DNA from: Acidobacteriota bacterium
GTDB lineage: Bacteria > Acidobacteriota > Vicinamibacteria > Vicinamibacterales > CAVVIG01
Length of the DNA stretch: 64,000 nucleotides
Assembly: GCA_016195265.1 (NCBI GenBank)
Contig: JACPZW010000034.1
Span: forward strand, 46,663 to 110,662
Reading direction: 5' to 3'
The notes under the pieces were generated by a model that had not been told where the DNA came from, did no database searches, and was given only the letters and a program-made list of their open reading frames with translations. This document shows positions 43,842 to 53,200 of this stretch, in pieces. Position 1 is the stretch's first letter; every line of letters begins with the position of its first letter. Made by a program: the position numbers and the translations under genes.

Positions 43842-44714
43842 TCAGGCAGGCGCAGGAAACACGCGGTCGAAATTCCGGACGAAGATGTCCGCGACGACGT
43901 CCGTGCTGGCGCCGATGTCGCCGAGCGCGCGCGTCTGCTGGTCGTACACGTCTCTCACCCAGCCGCGCGGGAAGAACGACGAGTCCGTCCCGAAGATCAG
44001 TCGATCCGGGCCGGCGACGGCGAGCGCCTGGCGGAACACATCCGCCAACGTCAGGCCCGGCTGATATTTGATCCAGCCGTTCGAGCTGGACGTGTCGAGC
44101 AGTACGTTCGGGCACAGGTCGGCCACCATCAGCGCCTCGCGGAACATGCCGGCGCCAAAGTGCGGGATGATGAACGGCACGTGCGGGTAGGCGAGCGCGA
44201 TCGCGTGGAGGTCGAGCGGATTGCTGAACCGCATGTCGAACGGGCTCGGCAGGCCGAGCTTCTTTCGCACCCCCACCGACAGCACGCCGCAGTGAACGAA
44301 CACAGCGGTGCCCGGCCGGGCGGCCGCGACGTCGATCACGCGTCGCACGCGCTCGTCGCGCAACGGGTAGCGGTGCATGGCGGGGTAGAGGCAGATCGCG
44401 CGCAGGCCGTCGCTGTCGATCGCATACGCGGTGGAGACGGGCGCAGAGGGCTGCGTCGGATCGACCATGAAGAAGCCGACGAAACGATCGCGCTGACGCC
44501 GCAGCGCTGCACCGACCGACGGCGAGTCGCCCGGCATGCTCGCAATCAGCGCCGCGCGCGACACGCCCACGCGATCGAGCTCCGCGATCCAACGATCCGC
44601 GAGCGCTTCAGACGTCCCCGGCGCGTCCCACCCGAGCGCCGCCAGCGCCGCGTCCCCGCCGAGCGCGGCGAAGAACGGTGTCGAGAAGAAATGACAGTGG
44701 GAGTCGTTAAGCAC
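43842..44714 (-). CDS. Amidohydrolase-family metal-dependent hydrolase
   Basis: A 290-residue TIM-barrel hydrolase of the amidohydrolase_2 group. The metal-binding HxH is in NDSHCHFF at the N-terminus; further ligands are expected in VFVHCGVLS and in PFIIPHFGAGMF. The catalytic aspartate is in LIFGTDSSFFPRGW. Related enzymes act as decarboxylases or lactone hydrolases on aromatic or sugar acids; the substrate cannot be told. The start lies close to an octamer inverted repeat (44725-44832) that separates it from the dehydrogenase gene. Confidence 0.87.
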   Translation of the reverse strand: MLNDSHCHFFSTPFFAALGGDAALAALGWDAPGTSEALADRWIAELDRVGVSRAALIASMPGDSPSVGAALRRQRDRFVGFFMVDPTQPSAPVSTAYAIDSDGLRAICLYPAMHRYPLRDERVRRVIDVAAARPGTAVFVHCGVLSVGVRKKLGLPSPFDMRFSNPLDLHAIALAYPHVPFIIPHFGAGMFREALMVADLCPNVLLDTSSSNGWIKYQPGLTLADVFRQALAVAGPDRLIFGTDSSFFPRGWVRDVYDQQTRALGDIGASTDVVADIFVRNFDRVFPAPA

Positions 44715-44724
44715 AGGAAGAAGC

Positions 44725-44832
44725 TAATGCAGGAATGCAGGAATGCAGGAATGCAGAAATGCAGGAATGCAGGAATGCAGGAATGCAGGACAGGAGGCTC
44801 GTTGCATTCTTACATTTCCGCATTCTTGCATT
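44725..44832. repeat. Octamer arrays facing each other, no gene between
   Basis: Eight forward units (TAATGCAG then GAATGCAG) occupy 44725-44788, then a 13-base spacer, then the inverted words GCATTCTTACATTTCCGC and CATTCTTGCATT to 44832. The right edge forms the TAA stop of the tartrate/isopropylmalate dehydrogenase gene. The right arm differs by only one base over 29 from the right arm of the array at 53155-53184. It looks like the S23 element without its gene. Confidence 0.88.
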
Positions 44833-45886
44833 AGATTTCTGCAACGATCGCCCTCGCCACGTCCTGCGTGGTGGATTTCCCGCCGAGGTCGGGCGTGCGG
44901 ACTTTGCCGCTCGCGACAACACGTTCGATCGCGCCGAGGACTTTGTCGTGGAGATCTTTGCGTCCGAGATGCTCCAGCATCAGCGCGCCGGCCCACGTCG
45001 CGCCGATCGGATTGGCGATCCCCTTGCCCGCGATGTCCGGCGCCGATCCGTGGATCGGCTCGAACATCGACGGGTGCGTCCGCTCGGGGTTGATGTTCGC
45101 GCCGGGCGCGATGCCGAGGCTGCCCGAGATCGCCGATCCGATGTCGGTGAGAATGTCGCCGAAGAGATTCGACGTCACCATGACGTCGAGTGACTGCGGA
45201 TGCGTGATCATCCGCGCCGCCAGCGCGTCGACGTGATACTTGCGGAAATCGATCGCCGGGTAGTTCTTCTGCACGCCCTCGGCGACCTCGTCCCACAGCG
45301 TCATCGAGTGCGTCAGCGCGTTGGACTTGGTCGCGCTCGCCAGCATCTTGCGCGGCCGCTTCGACGCGACTTCGAATCCGTACCGGACGATGCGCTCGAT
45401 CCCGTGGCGGGTGAAGACGCCGACCTGCTGCGCGACTTCGTGCGGCGTGCCGCGATGGATACGACCGCCGACGCCCGAATACTCGCCCTCGGAATTCTCG
45501 CGCACGCAGACCATGTCGATCTCCGCCGCGGTCCGATTCCCGAGCGGCGACGTCAGTCCGGGCAGCAGTCGCATCGGCCGCAGGTTGACGTACTGATCGA
45601 ACTTCTGCCGGATGGCGAGGATGAGTCCGGCCGATACGACGTCGGACACGCCGGGGAAGCCGAGCGCGCCGAGATAGATCGCATCGAACTTCGCGAGCTG
45701 CTCGAAGCCGTCCTCGTCCATCATGCGGCCGTGCTTCGAGTAGAACTCGCAGCCCCAGGGGAGCTCGGTGAACACGAGCGACATATCCGTGCCCCGCGTC
45801 GCCGCTTCGAGCGCGGCGACGCCGACGGGAAGGACTTCCTTGCCGATGCCGTCACCGGCGATGACGGCGATCCGAAACGACGACAT
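44831..45886 (-). CDS. Tartrate/D-malate-type beta-decarboxylating dehydrogenase
   Basis: A 351-residue enzyme of the isocitrate/isopropylmalate dehydrogenase family. The N-terminal IAVIAGDGIGKEVLP and the substrate-arginine region (NLRPMRLLPG) are standard. The segment CVRENSEGEYSGVGGRIHRGTPHEVAQQVGVFTR is close to tartrate dehydrogenase/decarboxylase and D-malate dehydrogenase (DmlA-like), while a true isopropylmalate dehydrogenase would differ. VTSNLFGDILTDIGSAISGSLGIAPGANINP carries the Mg-binding aspartates. The start at ATG 45884-45886 has AGGAG seven bases upstream. It oxidises a 2-hydroxyacid with NAD+ and decarboxylates it. The stop codon lies in an octamer array. Confidence 0.9.
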   Translation of the reverse strand: MSSFRIAVIAGDGIGKEVLPVGVAALEAATRGTDMSLVFTELPWGCEFYSKHGRMMDEDGFEQLAKFDAIYLGALGFPGVSDVVSAGLILAIRQKFDQYVNLRPMRLLPGLTSPLGNRTAAEIDMVCVRENSEGEYSGVGGRIHRGTPHEVAQQVGVFTRHGIERIVRYGFEVASKRPRKMLASATKSNALTHSMTLWDEVAEGVQKNYPAIDFRKYHVDALAARMITHPQSLDVMVTSNLFGDILTDIGSAISGSLGIAPGANINPERTHPSMFEPIHGSAPDIAGKGIANPIGATWAGALMLEHLGRKDLHDKVLGAIERVVASGKVRTPDLGGKSTTQDVARAIVAEI

Positions 45887-46013
45887 GAGACGCTCCTGCA
45901 AAAAGAGTGACGAATGTTACGCGACCGCCAGCAGGGCAGCATACACCGATGCGATACTATTTGACCGCACGCGTTCGCCGGACCGGCGCGCGCCAGTGCA
46001 CAGGAGACCAATC

Positions 46014-49000
46014 ATGAAAACCCGGATTCATAGAATGCTGGCCGTCGCGGCGCTGGGCCTCGGCCTCGTCGTCGCACCGGTCCGCGCGTGGGCACAGGCG
46101 ACGGGCCGGATTGCGGGCGTGGTCAGCGACACCAGCGGCGCGGTCGTGCCCGGCGCGACCGTCGACGCGACGAACCGCGCCACGGGGCTCACGCGGAGCG
46201 CCGTCACCGAGATTGACGGGGCCTACACGATTCCGCTGCTCAGTCCCGGCCTTTACGACGTGAAGGCGACCCTGAGCGGATTCCGCACGACGGTCCGCGA
46301 GAACGTCGAGGTGGTCGTCAACGAGACGGCGCGCATCGACGTGCGGCTGCAGGTCGGGTCGGTCGCCGAGCAGGTGACGGTGTCGGCGGCGGCGCCGCTG
46401 GTCGAAACGAAGAGCGCCACGCTCGGCATCGTCATCGATCAGAAGAAGGTCGTCGATCTGCCGCTCAACGGGCGCAACTTCACCCAGCTCGGCACGCTGA
46501 TTCCCGGGGTCGTCGCGCCGCCTGGCGCGCTGGGCGGCGCGGACGGCAACGCGACGCCGGGCGGCTTCGGCAACGTGACCGGCGGGTTCAACGTCAACGG
46601 CATGCGCAACCAGTCGAACAACTTCCTGCTCGACGGCTCGCCGAACAACGACTCGTTCAACACCGGCTTCGTCCTGCGCCCGCCGCCAGACGCGATCGAA
46701 GAGTTCAAGATCCTCACGCATTCCTACGACGCCGAGTACGGCCGCAACGCCGGCTCGGTCGTCAACGTCGTCACCAAGTCGGGGACCAACGTCTTTCACG
46801 GGGGCGGCTGGGAGTTCAACCGCGACGACTCGCGGCAGGCGATGAACTACTTCGCGACGACGAAGCCGAACCTGAAGCAGAACCAGTACGGCGGATCGCT
46901 GGGCGGTCCGCTCCAGACGAATCGCGCGTTCTTCTTCGGCTACTACGAGGGCTTCCATAACCGGCAGGGTACGACCGACAACCGCGTCGTGCTCTCGCAG
47001 GCCCAGCGCGGCGGCGATTTTTCCGGCGGCGCGGCCATCAGGGATCCGCAGAACGGCCAGCCGTTTTCGGGCAACCTCATCCTCCCGGGCCGCATCAGCC
47101 CGATCGCGACGGCGATCCTGAATCAGTACATCCCGCTGCCGAACACGACGGGCAACCGCGTGGTCCGCTCGCCGGACGTGGAGGACGACCGCCAGCAACT
47201 CGGCGCGCGCGTGGACTACCGCGTCAACGAGGGCCACACGCTGCTGGCGCGCTACATGTACGGCCACACGAAGAACGTGAACCCGCTCGGCGGCTCCAAT
47301 TTCTCGCCGGCCGGCAACACAGCCGTCGCGACGCTCCAGGACGTGATGGGGTCGGACACGTGGATCGTGAAGTCGAACATGATCAACGTCGCGCGGGCGA
47401 ACCTGAACCGCATCAGCGCCCAGCCGAACGTCACGAGCGGCCTCGACCTGTCGTCGCTCGGTTTCAGGTACGCGGGCACCAGCGCGACCGCGGCCGGCCT
47501 GCCGTTCATCACCATCAACGGCTTCTTCACCGCCGGCGACGCGCAGCAGCCGTTCGCGAGCCGCACGAACAACGTCGTCAGCGTGAGCGACGATGTGACC
47601 TGGGTGACCGGGCGCCACGCGTACAAGTTCGGCGGCGAGATCCGCCGCGATCAGATCAAGGTGTCGTTCATCAATCGCCCGAACGGCGACTTCACCTTCA
47701 CCGGCCAGTACACGGGCAACGCCGCGGCGGATTTCCTGCTGGGCCTGCCGGTCCAGTTCCGTCAGGGCAGCGGCGATCCGAACCTCGACGGCGCTTCGTG
47801 GGTCTACGGGCTGTACGCGCAGGACGAGTACCGCGTCGGCCCGCGGCTGACGCTGAACTACGGCGTGCGCTACGAGGTGAACCAGCCGTTCGCCGAGAGC
47901 CAGAACCACCTCAACGCGTTCCATCCTGGCCAGCAGTCGACCGTCCAGCCGACCGCACCGAAAGGCCTGGTCTATCCCGGCGACACGGGCGTGCCCGACG
48001 GCACCTACGACACGGACAAGAACAACGTCGCGCCGCGCGTCTCGGCCATCTGGGACGCGAGCGGTGACGGCCGCACGAGCGTGCGCGCCGCATGGGGCCT
48101 GTTCTACGACACGCTGCCGGGCCAGGGCGACTTCTTCCAGAACGGCACGCTCGCGCCGCCGTTCCAGCCGCTGACGCAGTTGGACTTCCCGGCGGCGATC
48201 CCGTTCGCGTCGCCGCTCGGCGGCGCGCAGCCGACCGGCTTCCCCGCGGGCCTGATCTTCATCGGCTGGGGCACCGACTTCGCGACGCCCATCGTGCAGC
48301 ACTACAACGTCTCGGTGCAGCGTCAGCTCGGCAGTTCGTGGGGCGTGGAAGTCGGCTATGTCGGATCGCGCGGCAAGAACCTTCCGATCTTCATGGAAGT
48401 GAACCCGACGATCCCGATTCTCACGCCGGCGCCGGCCGTTGGGCCGCGGATCTTCCCGGCGTTCAGTCTCGTGCGCCCGACGTTCTCCGTCGCCGAGTCG
48501 TGGTACGACGCGCTGCAGGCCAGCGCGCGCATGCGGCCGTGGCACGGCTTGAACATGCTGGCGTCGTACACGTTCAGCCACGCGGTGGACGACGTGTCGG
48601 GCCTCAACATCGGCGGCGAGTCGCGGCCGATGCTGCCGGTGACGATCGGCGATCAGGCGTCGATCGACGCCGCGCTCGCGCGCGAGAAAGGCGACGCGCT
48701 GTTCGACGCGCGGCATCGTCTCGTTCTCAGCTTCGGCTACGCGCTGCCGCAGCTGGCCGGCAGCAGCCAGATCGCCAGGCTGGCGCTCGGAGGCTGGCAG
48801 GTGAACGGCATCATTCAGGGACAGACCGGCTTCCCGCTGACCGCGATCGAGCCGAATAACGTCTCGCTGACGTCGCTGACCAACCGGCCCAACATGACGT
48901 GTGATCCGAACGCGAGCGCGCCGGAGACGGCGGCGCAGTGGTTCAACACGAGCTGCTTCACGCGCCTGACGACGGCGGCCAACGGGGGACAGGTCGGCAA

Positions 49001-49232
49001 CGAGCCGCGCAACGAGATCCGCGGACCGGGCTTCGCGCGCACGGACGTGTCGTTCTTCAAGAACTTCGGCGTCGGGACGCAGCAGCTGCAGCTGCGCCTC
49101 GAGGCGTTCAACGTGCTGAACCAGGAGCGCTTCGGTCAGCCCGGCAACCAGATCGGTTCGCCGACCTTCGGCGTCATCACGACGGCCGACGACGGTCGGA
49201 TCGTGCAGCTCGGGATCAAGTACATGTTCTGA
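46014..49232 (+). CDS. Oar-like TonB-dependent receptor
   Basis: A 1072-residue outer-membrane protein of the large acidobacterial Oar-like group. Signal peptide (MLAVAALGLGLVVAPVRAWAQ), then a carboxypeptidase-regulatory domain (about 30-110: GRIAGVVSDTSGAVVPGATV). A plug contains DLPLNGRNFTQLGTLIPGV and FNVNGMRNQSNNFLLDGSPNND. IEEFKILTHSYDAEYGRNAGSVVNVVTKSGTN is the family hallmark, and the long barrel ends in VQLGIKYMF. Such receptors take up large nutrients such as glycans or peptides or act in adhesion. It is followed by a sodium symporter and peptidases, which would fit peptide scavenging. Ribosome-binding AGGAGA lies 8 nt upstream. Confidence 0.93.
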   Translation: MKTRIHRMLAVAALGLGLVVAPVRAWAQATGRIAGVVSDTSGAVVPGATVDATNRATGLTRSAVTEIDGAYTIPLLSPGLYDVKATLSGFRTTVRENVEVVVNETARIDVRLQVGSVAEQVTVSAAAPLVETKSATLGIVIDQKKVVDLPLNGRNFTQLGTLIPGVVAPPGALGGADGNATPGGFGNVTGGFNVNGMRNQSNNFLLDGSPNNDSFNTGFVLRPPPDAIEEFKILTHSYDAEYGRNAGSVVNVVTKSGTNVFHGGGWEFNRDDSRQAMNYFATTKPNLKQNQYGGSLGGPLQTNRAFFFGYYEGFHNRQGTTDNRVVLSQAQRGGDFSGGAAIRDPQNGQPFSGNLILPGRISPIATAILNQYIPLPNTTGNRVVRSPDVEDDRQQLGARVDYRVNEGHTLLARYMYGHTKNVNPLGGSNFSPAGNTAVATLQDVMGSDTWIVKSNMINVARANLNRISAQPNVTSGLDLSSLGFRYAGTSATAAGLPFITINGFFTAGDAQQPFASRTNNVVSVSDDVTWVTGRHAYKFGGEIRRDQIKVSFINRPNGDFTFTGQYTGNAAADFLLGLPVQFRQGSGDPNLDGASWVYGLYAQDEYRVGPRLTLNYGVRYEVNQPFAESQNHLNAFHPGQQSTVQPTAPKGLVYPGDTGVPDGTYDTDKNNVAPRVSAIWDASGDGRTSVRAAWGLFYDTLPGQGDFFQNGTLAPPFQPLTQLDFPAAIPFASPLGGAQPTGFPAGLIFIGWGTDFATPIVQHYNVSVQRQLGSSWGVEVGYVGSRGKNLPIFMEVNPTIPILTPAPAVGPRIFPAFSLVRPTFSVAESWYDALQASARMRPWHGLNMLASYTFSHAVDDVSGLNIGGESRPMLPVTIGDQASIDAALAREKGDALFDARHRLVLSFGYALPQLAGSSQIARLALGGWQVNGIIQGQTGFPLTAIEPNNVSLTSLTNRPNMTCDPNASAPETAAQWFNTSCFTRLTTAANGGQVGNEPRNEIRGPGFARTDVSFFKNFGVGTQQLQLRLEAFNVLNQERFGQPGNQIGSPTFGVITTADDGRIVQLGIKYMF

Positions 49233-49272
49233 GGCGCGCGTCGCGTGTGAGGCCGCTGCTGTTTGTCAGGTC

Positions 49273-50685
49273 TTACGCGCCGGCGGCCGGCGTCGCGAGC
49301 AGGGTGCGGCGGGCGGCGAACGTGATGGTGAATCCGGCAACGGCGGCGCCCAATCCGGCCAGGGCGGGCGTGAATCGGCCGTACCCGGCTCCACTGGTGG
49401 CAACGTGCACGACGAGCGTGACGCCCACGCCGGCGGTGATGGCCGCCAGCACATCGGCGGTCGATGCGCCACGCATGTAGAGGCCGCTCAGGATCGGCAC
49501 GAACAGGCTGACGCCGAGCAGCGTGTAGAAGACGCTGAGCAGGCCGATCACGGTCGGCGACACGATGGCGAGCGCCGTGCCGAGCGCGCCGGCCGCGATC
49601 GTCGTCGCCCGTGCGACGGCGAGAATCTGCGCCTCGTCCGCGCTGGGCGCGACGAACCGCTTATAGAGATCCTGCGAGAGCGACGTCGTGAGCATGAACA
49701 GCACGGCGTCCGCCGAGCTGAGCTCGGCCGAGAAGACGGCGGCCAGTCCGAGCGCGCCGATCCCCGCGGGCAAGCCGTGCATCAGGATCATCGGCAGCGC
49801 GAGATCGGGCGTCGCCAGTGTCGGGAAGCGCAGCCGCGCGATCATCCCGAGCACGACGGGCACGATCGCGTAGAGGAGCAAACCGGCGGCGTTCGCGCCG
49901 ACGCCGATGCGCACCGCGCGATCATCCCTGGCTCCGTACAGTTTCTGCAGCAGGCCAGGCGAGACCACGAACGCCGGACCGAGCATCGCCAGGTACACCA
50001 CGCCCGACGCGCCGCCCGACCAGAAGTTCCAGTAGGCGGCCGACGGCACCGGCATCGAGCGCACGGCCGGCCAGCCGCCCACCGCGGTCAGCGCGAGCGG
50101 CAGCGCGATGGCGAAGCCCGCCATCTTCACCGTCAGCTGGACCATGTTCACCCAGGCGCCGGACTTCAAGCCGCCCGCCGACGAATAGATCGTGATGAGC
50201 GCCCCGCCGATGACGCACCCGATCCACTTCGGCGCGCCGGCGACGACGTTGAGGATCGAGGCGATCGCGATGAGCTGGCCGGCGAGAATCGCCAGCGACC
50301 CGAGCCACAGCAGCACCGCGATGATGCCGCGCACGCTCGGGCCGTAGCGCCGTTCGAGGTAATCGCCCACGGTCCGCAGGTCGTGCGCCGCGGCGAGACG
50401 CCGGAGAGCCGGTCCGATCCAGAACGCCAGGAGTATCGATCCCGCGCCGGCGGATCCGACCCACCACCACGCGGCCAGACCGTCGCGATAGCCGAGGCCG
50501 GTGGCGCCCACGGTCGAGCCGGCGCCGATGTTGGCCGCGAGCATGGTCGAAAAGATCAGACCGGGGCCGAGCGTGCGTCCGGCGACGAAGAAGTCCTTCG
50601 CGCCTTTCACGTACCGCCCGATGGACAAGCCGAGCGCCACGAGGCCCGCGGAGTACGCGAGCAGCAGCGCCAGCTGGGGGGTCAC
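49273..50685 (-). CDS. Sodium:solute symporter (SSS family)
   Basis: A 470-residue inner-membrane transporter with about 13 helices. The SSS signature is seen as LGLSIGRYVKGAKDFFVAGRTLGPGLIFSTMLAANIGAGSTVG. A second conserved part is FSAELSSADAVLFMLTTSLSQDLYKRF near residue 320-345, where Na+-binding Ser residues lie. Substrates in this family include sugars, proline, pantothenate and organic acids; which one is unknown. Its ATG overlaps the P1 peptidase stop by 4 nt, so the pair is translationally coupled and may process and import a peptide product. Confidence 0.93.
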   Translation of the reverse strand: MTPQLALLLAYSAGLVALGLSIGRYVKGAKDFFVAGRTLGPGLIFSTMLAANIGAGSTVGATGLGYRDGLAAWWWVGSAGAGSILLAFWIGPALRRLAAAHDLRTVGDYLERRYGPSVRGIIAVLLWLGSLAILAGQLIAIASILNVVAGAPKWIGCVIGGALITIYSSAGGLKSGAWVNMVQLTVKMAGFAIALPLALTAVGGWPAVRSMPVPSAAYWNFWSGGASGVVYLAMLGPAFVVSPGLLQKLYGARDDRAVRIGVGANAAGLLLYAIVPVVLGMIARLRFPTLATPDLALPMILMHGLPAGIGALGLAAVFSAELSSADAVLFMLTTSLSQDLYKRFVAPSADEAQILAVARATTIAAGALGTALAIVSPTVIGLLSVFYTLLGVSLFVPILSGLYMRGASTADVLAAITAGVGVTLVVHVATSGAGYGRFTPALAGLGAAVAGFTITFAARRTLLATPAAGA

Positions 50686-51770
50686 TTCTTCAGATCGCGA
50701 ACGGCCGGAATGTTCGGCAGTCCGGTCGCCTGCGTCACGGCCTGCACGAGCGCCTTGGCCATCGCGTCGGCGGCAAGCGCGCCGACGAGCGACACGTCCG
50801 CCTGGCCGTCCCAGCGGCCGGTGGCGAGCGAGAACACCGTGTCGCCGTCGCCCATCGTGTGCGACGGGAAGATCGCGCGCGCGTAGCCGTCGTCGCCCAT
50901 CAGCGCCATGCGGCTAACCTCGGCCTTCGTCAGCTTTGCGTTCGTCGCGACGAGTCCGATCGTTGTGTTCTCGACGGCGCGCGGCGCGGCCGTCCGGCGC
51001 TGGATCAGGGCGCCGCTGCGCAGCAGCTGGCGCACGTCGGCGAGCGCGCCGTCCGCGTTGCGCGTGCCGGCGACGACTTTGCCCGTGTCGGCGTCGATGA
51101 TGTCGCCGGCCGCGTTCACGGCGACGATGGCGCCGACGACGAGGCCATTGGGCATGCGCACGGCCGCGCTGCCGAGTCCGCCCTTCATCGATCCGCCGCC
51201 CCGGCCGCCCATCTTGCCGACGGTCGCGCCCGCGCCCGCGCCCACCGAACCCATCGGGACGGGCGCAGACGACGCGCCGGCCACGGCCTTGTAGCCGCAG
51301 TCCGCGCCCGGATGGTTGCGCGCGTTGTCGCCGATCGGCAGGTCGAAGAGAATCGCGGCGGGCACAATCGGCACTTTCGTCACGCGCACGTCCCAGCCAA
51401 TCTTGTGCTCCTCGAGCCACTTCACGGTGCCGGTGGCCGAGTCGAGGCCGAACGCGCTGCCGCCCGACAGGACGACGGCGTTTACTTTGTCCACCATGTT
51501 GAGCGGATTCAGCAGATCCGTTTCGCGCGTGCCCGGCGCGCCGCCGCGCTGCGACACGCCGCCGGTGGCGCCGTCGCCGTCCACGAGAATCACCGTGCAG
51601 CCGGTGGTCCCGCCGGGAAGCGTGAAGTGGCCAACTTTGATGCCGTCCACCCCTGTCAGCGTCTCGTTCCCGGGCGCGAGCGCGACGGGCGGCATCGATC
51701 CGCGCTGCACGCTTGCAACGGCGGTGAGCGTCGCGGCCACCGTGAGGGTGGTGAGGGTGCGGAAGGTCAT
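50682..51770 (-). CDS. Secreted P1-family aminopeptidase (DmpA/BapA-like)
   Basis: A 362-residue Ntn-hydrolase-like peptidase of family P1. Signal peptide at 1-21 (LTTLTVAATLTAVASVQ). Typical blocks are TGVDGIKVGHFTLPGGTTGCTVILVDGDGATGGVSQRGGAPGTRETDLL, VVLSGGSAFGLDSATGTVKWLEE, and a GxGxGATVGKMGGRGGGSMKGGLG glycine cluster. P1 enzymes self-cleave before a serine or threonine and release N-terminal residues, including D- or beta-residues in some members. Start is only 35 bp from the divergent M20 gene. It is coupled to the symporter. Confidence 0.9.
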   Translation of the reverse strand: MTFRTLTTLTVAATLTAVASVQRGSMPPVALAPGNETLTGVDGIKVGHFTLPGGTTGCTVILVDGDGATGGVSQRGGAPGTRETDLLNPLNMVDKVNAVVLSGGSAFGLDSATGTVKWLEEHKIGWDVRVTKVPIVPAAILFDLPIGDNARNHPGADCGYKAVAGASSAPVPMGSVGAGAGATVGKMGGRGGGSMKGGLGSAAVRMPNGLVVGAIVAVNAAGDIIDADTGKVVAGTRNADGALADVRQLLRSGALIQRRTAAPRAVENTTIGLVATNAKLTKAEVSRMALMGDDGYARAIFPSHTMGDGDTVFSLATGRWDGQADVSLVGALAADAMAKALVQAVTQATGLPNIPAVRDLKK

Positions 51771-51805
51771 ATATATATAAGGTTCGGCTATTGTAGGCCC
51801 AACCC
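51771..51805. promoter_or_regulatory. 35-bp divergent promoter, probably leaderless both ways
   Basis: All regulatory DNA between the P1 and M20 start codons fits in 35 bp. On the minus side TATATATATA touches the P1 ATG; on the plus side TATTGT (51789-51794) lies 11 bp before the M20 ATG. Those distances leave no 5' leader or Shine-Dalgarno site, so both mRNAs would begin at or near the ATG. Confidence 0.5.
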
Positions 51806-53071
51806 ATGCACGACATCGACCGCGTCGTCTCCGAGATCGATCGCGCGACCGACGAGATCGTCCAGTTCACGCGGGATCTCGTGCGGATTCCGACCGTCAA
51901 CCCGCCGGGCGACGAGTACACGGCTTGCGCGGAATTTCTCGGCGGCCGTCTGAAGCGCGGCGGCTTCGACATCGAATACATCGCCGCCGACGGACGGCCC
52001 GAGCACACCCGCCAGCATCCGCGCGTGAACGTCGTCGGCACACGGCGAGGAACCGGCAGCGGTCCGGTCGTGCACCTGAACGGACATATAGATGTTGTCC
52101 CGCCGGGCGACGGGTGGAGCCTCGATCCCTTCGGCGGCGTCGTGCGCGACGGCCGGATCTTCGGCCGCGGCGTGTGCGACATGAAGGCGGGCATCGCCGC
52201 CGCGGTGTTCGCCGCCGAAGCGATCGCGCGCGCGGGCGTCAGCCTGCCGGGCACGATCGAGATCAGCGGGACGGTGGACGAAGAAAGCGGCGGCTTCGCG
52301 GGCGTCGCGCACCTGGCGCGGGTCGGGCGGATCGCGAAGAGCCGCACCGACTACGTGATCATTCCCGAGCCGCTCGACGTCGATCGCATCTGCATCGGCC
52401 ACCGCGGCGTGTACTGGTTCGAGCTGACGACGCGCGGCCGGATCGCGCATGGCAGCATGCCGTTTCTCGGCGTCAGCGCGATCAGCGGCATGGCGCGGGT
52501 GCTCGACGCGATTCGACGCGACCTCGAGCCGGCGCTCGCGACACGAGTGACATCAATGCCGGTCGTGCCGGATGCGGCGCGCCACGCGACCATCAACGTC
52601 AACGCCATCGAAGGCGGGCAGCCGATCGATGGGATCCAGACGCCGTGCGTCGCGGACCGATGCCGCGCGGTCTTCGATCGGCGCTTTCTGATTGAGGAAG
52701 GCTTCGCGAGCGCGAAGAACGAGATCACGGCGCTCATCAACCGCGCGCTGTCGGCGATGCCCGGCGTCGAGCACGACGTGCGCGACCTGATGGTCGTCGA
52801 GCCGGTACGGACGCCAGACGGCTCGCCGCTGGTCGACGCGCTGGACGGCGCGATCGCGCGCGTGCTCGGGAAGCGGGCGACGCTCATCGCCAGTCCCGGG
52901 ACCTACGATCACAAGCACGTGACGCGGATCGCGGGCATTGAGGACTGCGTGGCGTACGGCCCGGGCGAGCTCGAGCTGGCGCATCAACCGGACGAATCGT
53001 GCGGCATCAGCGACCTGGTCAATGCGACGAAGGTCATCGCGCTGGCGACGCTCGACCTGATGGGAATGTGA
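51806..53071 (+). CDS. M20-family peptidase/deacylase (ArgE/DapE type)
   Basis: A 421-residue cytoplasmic zinc hydrolase of the ArgE/DapE/CPG2 type. Metal ligands and the catalytic acid are visible: HLNGHIDVVPPGDGW (first His and Asp partner), FGRGVCDMKAG (bridging Asp) and ISGTVDEESGGFAG (catalytic Glu with metal Glu). A dimerisation domain occupies about residues 195-320. A late ELAHQPDE supplies the last His. Enzymes of this group remove acyl groups from amino acids or cleave dipeptides; it is not placed in an arginine or lysine operon here, so a peptide-salvage role is more likely. No Shine-Dalgarno is visible. Confidence 0.88.
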   Translation: MHDIDRVVSEIDRATDEIVQFTRDLVRIPTVNPPGDEYTACAEFLGGRLKRGGFDIEYIAADGRPEHTRQHPRVNVVGTRRGTGSGPVVHLNGHIDVVPPGDGWSLDPFGGVVRDGRIFGRGVCDMKAGIAAAVFAAEAIARAGVSLPGTIEISGTVDEESGGFAGVAHLARVGRIAKSRTDYVIIPEPLDVDRICIGHRGVYWFELTTRGRIAHGSMPFLGVSAISGMARVLDAIRRDLEPALATRVTSMPVVPDAARHATINVNAIEGGQPIDGIQTPCVADRCRAVFDRRFLIEEGFASAKNEITALINRALSAMPGVEHDVRDLMVVEPVRTPDGSPLVDALDGAIARVLGKRATLIASPGTYDHKHVTRIAGIEDCVAYGPGELELAHQPDESCGISDLVNATKVIALATLDLMGM

Positions 53072-53086
53072 CGAAAGGGGATTCGG

Positions 53087-53184
53087 GAATCCGGAATGCA
53101 AGCAATGCAAGAATGCCAAATGCAAAAGACGCTGTGCCGGAGATAGACTGAACGTGCATTCTTGCATTTCCGCATTCTTGCATT
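53087..53184. repeat. Octamer inverted repeat (degenerate), no gene inside
   Basis: Forward part at 53087-53130 (GGAATGCAAGCAATGC, then decaying words) and inverted part at 53155-53184 (GTGCATTCTTGCATTTCCGC, then CATTCTTGCATT). The inverted arm is nearly identical to that at 44802-44832. The M28 start is at 53201, so the arm sits where a promoter should be. Confidence 0.82.
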
Positions 53185-53200
53185 GACGACCACTGATCAC